Assembly (NCBI RefSeq): GCF_029960815.1
Contig: NZ_JASBRE010000005.1
Location: 1-64,000, forward strand
Source: Pseudomonas sp. AL03
GTDB taxonomy: Bacteria; Pseudomonadota; Gammaproteobacteria; Pseudomonadales; Pseudomonadaceae
Direction of reading: 5' to 3'
DNA length: 64,000 nucleotides
In this document: positions 17,017 through 25,189 of the stretch, in pieces
Position numbering within the stretch: position 1 is the stretch's first letter
Layout of the letters: each line of letters starts with the position of its first letter
Program-made: the position numbers and the translations under genes
The notes under the pieces: model-generated
What the model saw: the letters and a program-made list of their open reading frames with translations, nothing else
Told to the model about the DNA's origin: nothing
Database searches by the model: none

Positions 17017-19164
17017 TTAAACGCGAAATTGATCCATCAAACTCTGCTGCTGATTCGCCAGGCTATTGAGCGACTGACTCACCCGCGCCGACTCATTGGC
17101 CTGCTCCGACAGCGACTCCGTCACATCCCGAATGGTCGCCACATTGTTGTTGATTTCCTCAGCCACCGCGCTCTGCTCTTCCGCAGCAGAAGCAATCTGT
17201 AAGTTCATGTCGCTGATCACCGTCACCGCCTCACCAATCTGCCGCAGCGCGGTCACCGCCTGACCCACCTGCTCGACACTGCCCTGAGCCTGGCGGTGGC
17301 TGTTGTTCATCGAGCCGACCACGTCCTGCGTGCCGCTCTGCAACTGCTCGATCACCAGACGGGTTTCTTCGACAGACTCCTGGGTCCGGCGTGCCAGGTT
17401 GCGCACTTCATCGGCCACTACGGCAAAACCGCGTCCGGCTTCACCGGCACGAGCGGCCTCGATGGCGGCGTTAAGCGCCAGCAGGTTGGTCTGTTCGGCG
17501 ATGGCCCGAATCACTTCCAGCACCGAGCCGATCTTCTCGCTGTTGGCCGCCAGGCCTTCGACTTGAACCATCGCCGCGCTCATGTCGGCGGCGAGGTTGT
17601 CGATGCTGGTGGTGGTGCGGTCGATCACGGTCAAACCGCGACGGGTTGCCTGATCCGCATCCCGCGCCGCCTGTGCTGCTTGCGCTGCGCTGCGAGCGAC
17701 GTCTTGAGACGTGGCGCTCATTTCGTGGGACGCGGTCGCGACCTGATCCACCTGACGGTATTGCTGTTCCATGCCGGCGCTGGTCTGCGTGGCGATGGCG
17801 GACGACTGATCCGCCGTGCTGCGCGCATCCTGCACCGAGCGTTTAACCTCGGCGATGATCGGTTGCAGCTTGTCGAGGAAGCGGTTGAACCAGCCGGCCA
17901 ATTGGCCCAGTTCGTCTTGTTTGTCGTAGGCCAGGCGCCGGGTCAGATCGCCTTCGCCGCTGGCAATGTCTTCGAGCATGTGTGCCACACCCAGGATCGG
18001 TTTGGTCACGCTGCGGGCCATCAGCCACACCAGCAACAGGCCAATCAACGCGGCCAGCACACCCAGGCCGAGTTCGACCAGGGTGCCGGCGGTGTTGCTG
18101 TCATCAAGTTGTTTTTTCAGCGCTTCGGCTGGGCCGACCAGGACTTTCTCCGGCACATCGAGCAGCACGCCCCAGGACTTGCCACCGGGAATTGGCTGGA
18201 ACGGCGACAGCACTTTGAGCTGTTGATTATTGTGCAGGCTTTCGGTCTTGCTGCTGGCGGCGAGCAGGCGGATCAGCTCGGCACCGTTGGTTTTGTCCAC
18301 GGCATCCAGGCGCTGGCTGAGCTTGCTGGCGTCCGGGCTGTAGCCGGCCAGCAAACCGACCGGGCTAACAATGCTGACGTTGGTCTGGCCGTCATAGAGC
18401 TTCTTGCTCGCGCTCTGGCTGATGGCTTGCAGGCTGTTGAGGTTGATGTCCACCGACAGCGAAGCGATGACTTTACCGTTGACCATCAGCGGGAAAACGA
18501 TGCTGGTCATTAGCACATTCTGGCCATCGATCACATAGAAGTAAGGTTCGATCACGCAGGGCTTGAGGGTCGTGCGCGGGCAGGTGAACCAGGCGTTGGC
18601 CGGTTCGCCGCTGGGGCCGGTGCGGGTGTCGGCCATGTCGCTTTCGGGCAGCGCCATGGACGTCACCTTGCCCGGAGTCGGTTGCGACCAATAAAGGGCG
18701 AAACGGCCCTTGTCGTTGCTGCCCAGCTCCGTTTGACCAGCGAACAGATCGTCCTTGCCATCCAACGCATTGGCTTCGAACACCAGCGACAGACCGAGCA
18801 GTTCCGGGTTGGCTTGCAGGGCCGACTTGACCTGGCGAGTCAGGTCTTCACGCAGGTCAAAGGCATCGAGGAAGCGCTTCTCGGCCTGGTCGCGCAGGAA
18901 CAGCACCTGACGCGAAAAGCCGTGGCCATATTGATAGGCATCCATGAACTGCTGGCGAATCCCCAGCGCCTGGTTTTCACCCTGGGATTCGATCCGGGCC
19001 TGGGCGGCTTCGGTGAGCATCTCCATGCTCGAGGCTTTCACCAGCGCGGAGCTGTGCTCCATGCGATACAGCGAAAGACCCACCAGCAGGGTCACGATAC
19101 CCGCCAGGCAAAGCCCGGCCAGCAGGGTGATTTTCCATTGAATGGAAAGTTGTCTGAGCGACAT
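17017..19164 (-). CDS. Methyl-accepting chemotaxis protein, TlpQ-like (dCACHE)
   Basis: The 715-residue receptor has an N-terminal membrane segment (about 12-34), a large periplasmic dCACHE-type sensor (about 35-360), a second membrane segment near [17 protein letters not shown], a HAMP domain ([13 protein letters not shown]) and a signalling domain with the conserved hairpin [20 protein letters not shown]. Length and location next to a BqsRS-like system match P. aeruginosa TlpQ (PA2654), a receptor for polyamines and histamine; that ligand is inferred from synteny. Start at 19164 has AAAGGACG upstream. No C-terminal CheR-binding pentapeptide is seen. Confidence 0.85.
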   Translation of the reverse strand: MSLRQLSIQWKITLLAGLCLAGIVTLLVGLSLYRMEHSSALVKASSMEMLTEAAQARIESQGENQALGIRQQFMDAYQYGHGFSRQVLFLRDQAEKRFLDAFDLREDLTRQVKSALQANPELLGLSLVFEANALDGKDDLFAGQTELGSNDKGRFALYWSQPTPGKVTSMALPESDMADTRTGPSGEPANAWFTCPRTTLKPCVIEPYFYVIDGQNVLMTSIVFPLMVNGKVIASLSVDINLNSLQAISQSASKKLYDGQTNVSIVSPVGLLAGYSPDASKLSQRLDAVDKTNGAELIRLLAASSKTESLHNNQQLKVLSPFQPIPGGKSWGVLLDVPEKVLVGPAEALKKQLDDSNTAGTLVELGLGVLAALIGLLLVWLMARSVTKPILGVAHMLEDIASGEGDLTRRLAYDKQDELGQLAGWFNRFLDKLQPIIAEVKRSVQDARSTADQSSAIATQTSAGMEQQYRQVDQVATASHEMSATSQDVARSAAQAAQAARDADQATRRGLTVIDRTTTSIDNLAADMSAAMVQVEGLAANSEKIGSVLEVIRAIAEQTNLLALNAAIEAARAGEAGRGFAVVADEVRNLARRTQESVEETRLVIEQLQSGTQDVVGSMNNSHRQAQGSVEQVGQAVTALRQIGEAVTVISDMNLQIASAAEEQSAVAEEINNNVATIRDVTESLSEQANESARVSQSLNSLANQQQSLMDQFRV

Positions 19165-19354
19165 GGAGACGTCCTTTATTCGGTAAATATCTGAGACTTT
19201 GCACTGTAGCGGCGGCAAATCGGCTTTCTTGAGGCTTGCAGCTTGCGGCTGCTTCCTTCAAAGTGCGCGCCCTCTAATAAAACCCTCTCTTTAATCCGCT
19301 GGCGGCTCTTTGCAGACTGCCGGCCGGGCTCATTCCGTTTGCCTTGAGGTAACA

Positions 19355-20674
19355 ATGATTAATGCAGTAATTGCCGCGGTTGGCGTCATGCTGATCCTCA
19401 GCCTGTCCCGCGTGCACGTAGTAATCGCGCTGATCGTAGGCGCGCTGGTGGGTGGTTTGACCGGTGGCCTGGGCATCGACGCGACACTGAAAGCCTTCAA
19501 CAGCGGCCTCGGTGGCGGCGCGACGGTCGCGTTGTCCTACGCTTTGCTCGGCGCTTTCGCCGTGGCCATTGCCAAGTCCGGCCTGGCCCATGCCCTGGCA
19601 GACAAAGCCTTGCTGATGGTCGACCGTCAGCACGCCAGCGGTGGCCGTCAGGTCAAATGGCTGTTGATCGGTTTGTTGTGGGTGGTGGCCATCGCGTCCC
19701 AGAACATCTTGCCGATACATATCGCCTTTATTCCGTTGCTGGTACCGCCACTGTTGTATGTCCTGACCAAGCTGCAGCTGGACCGCCGGCTGATTGCCTG
19801 TGTCATAACGTTCGGTTTGATTACGCCGTACATGTTCCTGCCCGTGGGTTTCGGCAACATCTTCCTTAATGAAATCCTGCTGGCCAACGTCGCCCGTAGC
19901 GGTGTGGACATCAGCGGCATCAACGTCACCCATGCCATGGGTATTCCGGCATTGGGCATGGTCGTCGGGCTCGCGGCGGCGTTTATCAGCTACCGCAAGA
20001 AGCGCGTCTACGACCTGGAAAAGATCGAGCAAGTCGAACAGGTCGCGGTGCAGTACAACCCGCTGAGCCTGATGGTGGCCGGTCTGGCTATCGCAGCAGC
20101 GTTCATCATTCAGCTGCTGCTGGACTCGATGATCATCGGCGCGCTGACGGGTTTCCTGATCTTCTCGGTATCGGGCATTGTGAAGTGGCGCGACACCGAT
20201 GACCTGTTCACCGAAGGCATGAAAATGATGGCGATGATCGGCTTCATCATGATCGCCGCGTCCGGGTTTGGCGAAGTGATTAAAGCCACCGGGCAAGTGC
20301 AAACGCTGGTCGAAACATCGGCTTCATGGATCGGCCACAGCAAAGCCATTGGCGCGTTGCTGATGTTGTTGGTGGGCCTGTTAGTGACCATGGGCATCGG
20401 CTCGTCGTTTTCCACCGTACCGATTCTGGCGGTGATTTTCGTGCCGTTGTGCGTGCAACTGGGCTTCAGCCCATTGGCGATCGTTAGCATCGTCGGCACC
20501 GCCGGCGCGTTGGGCGATGCCGGTTCGCCAGCTTCGGATTCGACCCTCGGCCCGACCTCCGGTCTGAATATCGACGGCCAGCATCACCACATCTGGGACA
20601 CCGTGGTGCCGACCTTCCTGCACTACAACCTGCCGCTGCTGGCGTTTGGTTGGGTGGCTGCGATGGTCCTGTAA
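19355..20674 (+). CDS. NhaC-like Na+/H+ antiporter family transporter
   Basis: This 439-residue inner-membrane protein has ten or more membrane segments and the signatures of the Na+/H+ antiporter-like (PF03553 type) family, such as [27 protein letters not shown] and the late [20 protein letters not shown] stretch. The substrate could be an ion or an organic acid and cannot be fixed from sequence. It lies between two chemoreceptor genes, at the place of PA2653 in P. aeruginosa; a shared compound that is both sensed and moved is a reasonable hypothesis. The ATG at 19355 follows TTGAGGTAACA. Confidence 0.82.
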   Translation: MINAVIAAVGVMLILSLSRVHVVIALIVGALVGGLTGGLGIDATLKAFNSGLGGGATVALSYALLGAFAVAIAKSGLAHALADKALLMVDRQHASGGRQVKWLLIGLLWVVAIASQNILPIHIAFIPLLVPPLLYVLTKLQLDRRLIACVITFGLITPYMFLPVGFGNIFLNEILLANVARSGVDISGINVTHAMGIPALGMVVGLAAAFISYRKKRVYDLEKIEQVEQVAVQYNPLSLMVAGLAIAAAFIIQLLLDSMIIGALTGFLIFSVSGIVKWRDTDDLFTEGMKMMAMIGFIMIAASGFGEVIKATGQVQTLVETSASWIGHSKAIGALLMLLVGLLVTMGIGSSFSTVPILAVIFVPLCVQLGFSPLAIVSIVGTAGALGDAGSPASDSTLGPTSGLNIDGQHHHIWDTVVPTFLHYNLPLLAFGWVAAMVL

Positions 20675-20747
20675 CCGCATTCAACTTTTGATCCGGCATG
20701 CCGTTAAAGCCTTTAACCACGCCAATAAAATCAAAAGAGTGAACCGT

Positions 20748-22430
20748 ATGCGCATGAGCCTGAAGGCTAAAGTCCTGTCCCTTGCCATCCTCCCGGTGTT
20801 GCTCTTTGCGCTGGTCATCAGCCTGACCACGCTGTTCATTCTGCAGGAGCAGGCCCGCAAGGAAGTCGAGGAAACTCGCCAGCGCCTGCTCAGCGATGCC
20901 AAGGCGACGCTGCAAAGCTACGTCGCCGTGGCCATGACCACGATCAAACCGCTCTACGATGCGGCCGCCCCCGGTGATGACGCAGCGCGGGCCCAGGTGG
21001 TCAAGCTGCTGTCGAGCATCACCTACGGCAAGGACGGCTACTTCTTCGGCTACGACTCCAACACCGTGCGCCTGTTCAAGGCCAGCAGCCCGGAAGGCGT
21101 GGGCCAGAGCTTCAAGGACAACCGCGATCCGAACGGCGTCTACGTCAACCGCGACCTGGTGAAAGTCGCCAAGGATGGCACTCACTACCTGCAATACAGC
21201 TCGCCACTGCCCGGCAACACCCAAGTGCTGGTGCCTAAACTGGGCTACACCGAATACCTGCCGAAGTGGGACATGGCGGTCGGTACTTCGGTGAACCTTG
21301 ACGGTATCGAAGCACAAGTCGCGCTGGTTGAGGCCAAGGTTCAGGAGCGCATGCAAGGCGTGGTGCTGAGCATCGTCGGGATTGCCGTGGTGGTGCTGTT
21401 GGTGATCGCCGCCGCCGGGCTGCTGCTGGCCAACACCATCCTGCGTCCGCTGAACCTGATGAAAGACAACCTTGATGACATCGCGGCGGGCGAGGGCGAT
21501 CTGACGCGTCGCCTGACCATCACCAGCCAGGACGAACTCGGCGAACTGGCCGGCTCGTTCAACCGCTTCGTCGACAAGATCCACGGCCTGGTGCGCCAGA
21601 TCACCGAAATGACCTCGCAACTGACCGGGCTGGTGAATCAGGTCTCCGACCAGGCCCAGCGTTCGGATCAGGCGATGGAACGTCAACGTCACGAGACCGA
21701 TCAGGTCGCCACGGCGATCAACCAAATGTCGGCGGCGGCCCAGGAAGTGGCGAAGAGTGCGCAAAACGCGGCGGTGGCTGCCCAGCAGACCGACGAAGAA
21801 GGCCAGGCGGCCAAGCGCGTGGTCGCCGGCAGCATTGTGAAGATTCATGCGTTGGTGGACGACATTCGCAGCAGCGGCGTGTCCCTCGACAGCCTGCAAA
21901 AAGACGTGTCGTCGATTGTCAGCGTGCTCGGCGTGATCCGTTCGATTGCCGAACAGACCAACCTGCTGGCACTCAACGCCGCCATTGAAGCCGCCCGCGC
22001 CGGTGAGGCCGGTCGTGGTTTTGCCGTGGTCGCTGACGAGGTCCGAGCGCTGGCCAGTCGCACGCAAATCAGTACTCAGGAAATCCAGGGCATGATCGAC
22101 CGCTTGCAGGCCGGTACCCAATCGGCCGTGGAAGCGATGCGCCGCTCCAGCGAGGCTGGCGACGGCACATCCGCTCAGGCCAACGAAGCGGGTGCGTCGC
22201 TGGATACCATGGCCCAACTGATCGGTACCATTAATTCGATGAACGCGCAGATCGCCAGCGCTGCCGAAGAGCAAACCGCCGTGGCCGAAGAGATCAACCG
22301 CAGCGTGCATCAGATCGCCGTGGCCGTGGACAGCGTGGCCGATGAAACCCAACTCGGCGCCCAGACCTCCCGCAGCCTCGCCGACCTCGGTCAACGCCTG
22401 GGCAAACTGGTGGGTCAGTTCCGCATCTGA
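20748..22430 (+). CDS. Methyl-accepting chemotaxis protein, CtpM-like (sCACHE)
   Basis: The 560-residue receptor has a first membrane segment at about 10-32 and a single-CACHE sensor of about 160 residues with the typical [28 protein letters not shown] and [13 protein letters not shown] blocks. A second membrane segment (about 205-228), HAMP and a signalling domain with [20 protein letters not shown] follow. Length, sensor type and position correspond to PA2652 (CtpM), a malate receptor in P. aeruginosa; the ligand here is inferred. Tandem start codons (MRM) make the N-terminus uncertain by two residues. It is 73 bp after the transporter and may be co-transcribed. Confidence 0.85.
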   Translation: MRMSLKAKVLSLAILPVLLFALVISLTTLFILQEQARKEVEETRQRLLSDAKATLQSYVAVAMTTIKPLYDAAAPGDDAARAQVVKLLSSITYGKDGYFFGYDSNTVRLFKASSPEGVGQSFKDNRDPNGVYVNRDLVKVAKDGTHYLQYSSPLPGNTQVLVPKLGYTEYLPKWDMAVGTSVNLDGIEAQVALVEAKVQERMQGVVLSIVGIAVVVLLVIAAAGLLLANTILRPLNLMKDNLDDIAAGEGDLTRRLTITSQDELGELAGSFNRFVDKIHGLVRQITEMTSQLTGLVNQVSDQAQRSDQAMERQRHETDQVATAINQMSAAAQEVAKSAQNAAVAAQQTDEEGQAAKRVVAGSIVKIHALVDDIRSSGVSLDSLQKDVSSIVSVLGVIRSIAEQTNLLALNAAIEAARAGEAGRGFAVVADEVRALASRTQISTQEIQGMIDRLQAGTQSAVEAMRRSSEAGDGTSAQANEAGASLDTMAQLIGTINSMNAQIASAAEEQTAVAEEINRSVHQIAVAVDSVADETQLGAQTSRSLADLGQRLGKLVGQFRI

Positions 22431-22446
22431 GCCGCGACGCATCACT

Positions 22447-22580
22447 TGTAGCAGCTGACGCAGCCTGCGTTCGGCTGCGCAGCAGTCGTAAACCCTGTGC
22501 TCGCGGTTTACCTGATACACCGCGCTGCCTGATTTCACGACTGCTGCGCAGCCGAACGCAGGCTGCGCCAGCTGCTACAG
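22447..22580. repeat. Long palindromic intergenic repeat, family C
   Basis: GTAGCAGCTGACGCAGCCTG at the left and CAGGCTGCGCCAGCTGCTAC at the right are almost perfect inverted arms. Inner CGGCTGCGCAGCAGTCGT pairs with ACGACTGCTGCGCAGCCG. It lies between the chemoreceptor and the LysR fragment, four bases from the stop codon of the fragment. Confidence 0.85.
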
Positions 22581-22584
22581 GGGG

Positions 22585-23043
22585 TTACAGCCTGTCCCAA
22601 TACGGTACGGCCCCAAAACACTCAACATAGAAATCGATCACCGTCCGCACCTTCACCGACAACCGTCGGCTGCCGGGCCAGAGCACGGCAATCTGCGGTT
22701 CAAGGCTGTTGGACACCTGATACGCCCCGAGCACCGGCACCAGCGTGCCGTTGCGCACCGCTTCACCCATCAGCCACGATGGAAACATCACCAACCCCAA
22801 GCCTTGTTCGGCGGCTTGAGTCAGGGTGTCGGCGTGGTTGCCGGTGATCGGTCCCTTCACCGAGTAGGGCGTCCAGTCCTGCTGATCCTTGCGGAAAAAC
22901 CAGCGTTGCTGGCCGGTCACGCCTTTGTAGGCTAGGCACTGATGCGCTGCCAGCTCTTCGGGATGTTGCGGTGTGCCGTGACGCTCCAAATAGGCCGGGC
23001 TCGCGGTGACTTGAAAGCGATGGGGCGCCAGAATGCGCGCCAT
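22585..23043 (-). pseudogene. LysR-type regulator, C-terminal fragment only
   Basis: The 152-residue frame is the second half of a LysR effector domain: ARILAPHRFQVTASPAYLERHG, LAYKGVTGQQRWFF, TLTQAAEQGLGLVMFPSWL and KVRTVIDFYVECFG. The helix-turn-helix and the first half of the effector domain (about 150 residues) are missing. An in-frame TAA lies two codons upstream of the first ATG, so nothing continues 5'. The divergent transporter gene starts only 26 bp away. A deletion has thus removed the regulator's 5' half and most of the shared promoter region. It should have no DNA-binding activity. Confidence 0.85.
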
Positions 23044-23068
23044 TGTTTACTTCAGGCAGGTTTTCTCT

Positions 23069-23406
23069 ATGCACACTTCTTCAATCGACGACGTTGGCGT
23101 TGTCGCCTCGCCGACCACCCGGCCAGGGTTGCGGCTGTTGCTGCTGCCGCTGGTGATTCTGGCCGGTATGGGCCTTTCCGTGGAGGCCGGTTTGCTCGGG
23201 CCGATGTACGTGATCGTGCTGACCCTGGCCACGCCGCACATCGGCATTGCCATGACGATGATCGCGATCCTTTCCGGGCAGGTCGGCAAAAGCGTGTTGA
23301 TCGACCACTTCGGCTGGTTCGGCGCCACACGCAAAAAGGTCAACGGTGAACGTTGGCTGGCTTTGTTGCTGATTGTCGTGGCACTTGTTCTGATCGCTTG
23401 GGTTGA
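23069..23406 (+). pseudogene. DUF606 (YdcZ-type) membrane protein, internally deleted and frameshifted
   Basis: The frame starts MHTSSIDDVGVVASP, has the first membrane segment RLLLLPLVILAGMGLSVEAG, then jumps directly to LLGPMYVIVLTLATPHIGIAM and the IDHFGWFG motif. About 45 residues expected between these are absent when it is laid beside the full-length paralogue that follows. The end is also altered: after LVLIAW the frame runs on to 23734 in nonsense. One extra G in TTGGGTT would give TGG-GGT-TGA, with the stop overlapping the next gene's ATG as TGATG. The coordinates give this presumed original end. Confidence 0.75.
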
Positions 23407-23852
23407 TGATGAATCTGATTATTTTGTTGGCGGGGGTCGTGGCCGCCGGTGCGGTGTTGAGTGTCCAGGCGGCGATCAATGGGCGGCTGGGCGAAACGGT
23501 CGGCGTGTTGCGCAGCAGTTTGCTGACCTTCGTGGTCGGTGCAGTGACCACCGGGCTGCTGATCGTGTTTTTCGAGCCGGCCCATGCCGTGAGTTTGCTG
23601 GACGTGCCGAAATGGCAGCTCAGCGGCGCGCTGTTCGGGGTGGTGTACATGATGGTGATGGTCGGCGCGGTGCCACGGGTCGGCACGGCGGTGGCGGCGA
23701 TCGTCGGGCAACTGGGGATGGGGATGTTGATTGATAACTTCGGCTGGCTGGGGAACCCGGCGATCGAGTTGTCGAGTAGCCGGATGCTGGCGATGGTGTG
23801 TCTCGCGTTGGCGTTGGTGTTCATGTATCGCAGCAGTACGCGGCAGGGCTGA
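23406..23852 (+). CDS. DUF606 (YdcZ-type) small membrane transporter
   Basis: The 148-residue protein (ATG at 23406 or 23409) is complete, with about five membrane segments, the AAINGRLGETVGVLRSSLLTF motif near the N-terminus and GQLGMGMLIDNFGWLG later. DUF606 proteins belong to the drug/metabolite transporter superfamily and often occur as adjacent pairs that may work together. Its partner upstream is damaged, the divergent LysR gene is truncated and the promoter region is nearly gone, so expression and function are doubtful. Confidence 0.78.
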   Translation: MMNLIILLAGVVAAGAVLSVQAAINGRLGETVGVLRSSLLTFVVGAVTTGLLIVFFEPAHAVSLLDVPKWQLSGALFGVVYMMVMVGAVPRVGTAVAAIVGQLGMGMLIDNFGWLGNPAIELSSSRMLAMVCLALALVFMYRSSTRQG

Positions 23853-23924
23853 CGCAAGCTCCTACACTGGTGGTACGGGTCGTATTTGCGAGACCCGGAC
23901 GACCACAACCCTGGAGTCAGACAC

Positions 23925-24089
23925 ATGATCAACAGTGACAGTAAATGCGACTGCCCCAAATGCTCCTGCAAACTGGGCGAGCACCCGATCGCACGCCACG
24001 GCAAGCACTATTGCTGTGAAGCTTGCGCCAAGCACCACGAACATGGCGAAGAATGTGCCAGCAAGGGCTGCAAGTGCGCCAAAGGCTGA
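23925..24089 (+). CDS. Pseudomonas-type metallothionein
   Basis: The 54-residue cysteine-rich protein begins MINSDSKCDCPKCSCKLGEH and contains ten Cys plus several His, including CCEACAKHHEHGEECA and KGCKCAKG. This is the pattern of bacterial SmtA/BmtA-type metallothioneins, which bind Zn, Cd or Cu in the cytosol. The ATG at 23925 follows CTGGAGTC; the frame is open further 5' but that part has no Cys. No metal-responsive operator was recognised upstream. It stands alone, next to the decaying DUF606 locus. Confidence 0.93.
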   Translation: MINSDSKCDCPKCSCKLGEHPIARHGKHYCCEACAKHHEHGEECASKGCKCAKG

Positions 24090-24115
24090 CATCAGCCACG
24101 CACAGAACGTGGAGC

Positions 24116-24394
24116 CTATTCGGGCTCCACTTCCAGTTTCAGACTTTGATCTTCCAGCCGTTCGGTATGGCGGATGATTCCATTGAGTCGTCGTCCATCC
24201 ACCTTCACCAACACCGTCTTTGCCTGTTCCAGATCTTGCGGTATAGGGGACTGGATGCGTAGTGCGAAGCGGGTCGGGTCATGCTCGACTTGTTCAAGGC
24301 CGACCTGACACTCGGCACTTTTGGTGATTCGACCGAACAGCGTATCGAGGCCGTAGTCGAGGTGTGCCGTGCGAGTGAGTTGCGTGGTTTTCAT
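24116..24394 (-). CDS. Conserved small protein of unknown function
   Basis: The 92-residue product (MKTTQLTRTAHLDYG at the start, KLEVEPE at the end) has no signal peptide, membrane segment or Cys cluster; one Cys is present. It is a mixed alpha/beta, charged, probably cytosolic protein. I do not recognise a family. The ATG at 24394 has GTTGGAGGGATC just upstream, which decides the start against the longer frame to 24559, whose extra part is low-complexity Arg/Gly. It is 38 bp from the next minus-strand gene and may form a transcription unit with it. Confidence 0.6.
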   Translation of the reverse strand: MKTTQLTRTAHLDYGLDTLFGRITKSAECQVGLEQVEHDPTRFALRIQSPIPQDLEQAKTVLVKVDGRRLNGIIRHTERLEDQSLKLEVEPE

Positions 24395-24432
24395 GCGCCG
24401 ATCCCTCCAACTATCCAAAGCTGCGCCATCCG

Positions 24433-24660
24433 TTAATTCGCCGGCCGCCACTTGACGTTTTCCACGCCGAATTTTTCCGCCATCGGCTTGCTGGTTTTTT
24501 GCACCTTCTCTCGACCGAAGCGAGGGATTCTTCCGACCCCCGCGTCGCAACTCGCCCAATGCCAGGCCTCCGCGTTATCCATCTTGTCCAGGCGGATGAT
24601 GAAAGACTTGGGCGCGCCATGAAGGGTGTATTCAATGACGAAAAGTTTTGCGTTGTTCAT
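24433..24660 (-). CDS. Small conserved Pseudomonas protein (possibly DUF6555)
   Basis: The 75-residue protein begins MNNAKLFVIEYTLHGAPKSF and continues with a Trp/His stretch (NAEAWHWASCDAG) and a basic C-terminus (EKVQKTSKPMAEKFG). It looks like the small DUF6555 proteins common in Pseudomonas, though that name is from memory. No signal or membrane segment is present. GGAGGA lies about 11 bases upstream of the ATG at 24660. Function is unknown. Confidence 0.65.
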   Translation of the reverse strand: MNNAKLFVIEYTLHGAPKSFIIRLDKMDNAEAWHWASCDAGVGRIPRFGREKVQKTSKPMAEKFGVENVKWRPAN

Positions 24661-25189
24661 AGAGCCCGTATTCCTCCCTGTGGTAATACAAGGATCGTCT
24701 GGGTTACCGAAAATTCACTCGGATTGTCAGATGAATGCCGCCAGTAGCGACAAGGTTGGTGGCTCGTTACCCTGCAATCTCTGAAACCCCCAATGATTGC
24801 GGTCCATGGCCTTGCCGCCCACCCAGACCTGAGTGACACCGATGCAGATGCGCAATATCTACCTTCGGTCGTCATTCCATCCCTGTAGATACTCTGTTCA
24901 CAGTCAAGCCTCGGGAACGCCTGTCTCCCACGCCGACCAGTTCTTCAAAATCTCCTGCACCAACGGATTCCCCGTCAAGCCTGGTCCAGAGCCTCGTGCA
25001 CCGAAGTATTAACGTATTAATGTAATTAAACCGTTGGGTTTGCGAGGGTCAACTAACGTGTATCGGGAGTGATACGGTTTTTTTTAACCGTCGCAGTCTT
25101 GATTCGCGTGTGGATCGGTACTAGGCCATGATGGCCGTTGTGGCACGCCCTTCAAGGAAGAAAGGTTTAACCAAGTAAAGGAATTACCC
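24661..25189. other. Long intergenic region upstream of the giant autotransporter
   Basis: These 529 bp separate a minus-strand small gene from the autotransporter. An untranslated-looking minus-strand frame at about 24724-24850 (RICIGVTQVWVGGKAMDRNH and onward) could be a remnant but has no good start. At 25005-25030 there is AT-rich sequence with near-direct GTATTAAC/GTATTAAT repeats. ACGGTT, a T-run and AACCGT make an inverted repeat at 25074-25091. The AT-rich part is a likely promoter or silencer-binding area for the autotransporter; I could not fix -35/-10 boxes. Confidence 0.5.

Noticed and set aside
24724..24853. Possible small minus-strand gene (RICIGVTQVWVGGKAMDRNH and onward)
   Set aside because: The frame looks somewhat protein-like but has no ATG or ribosome site, and an in-frame start could only be TTG. 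Kept only as a note in the intergenic region.
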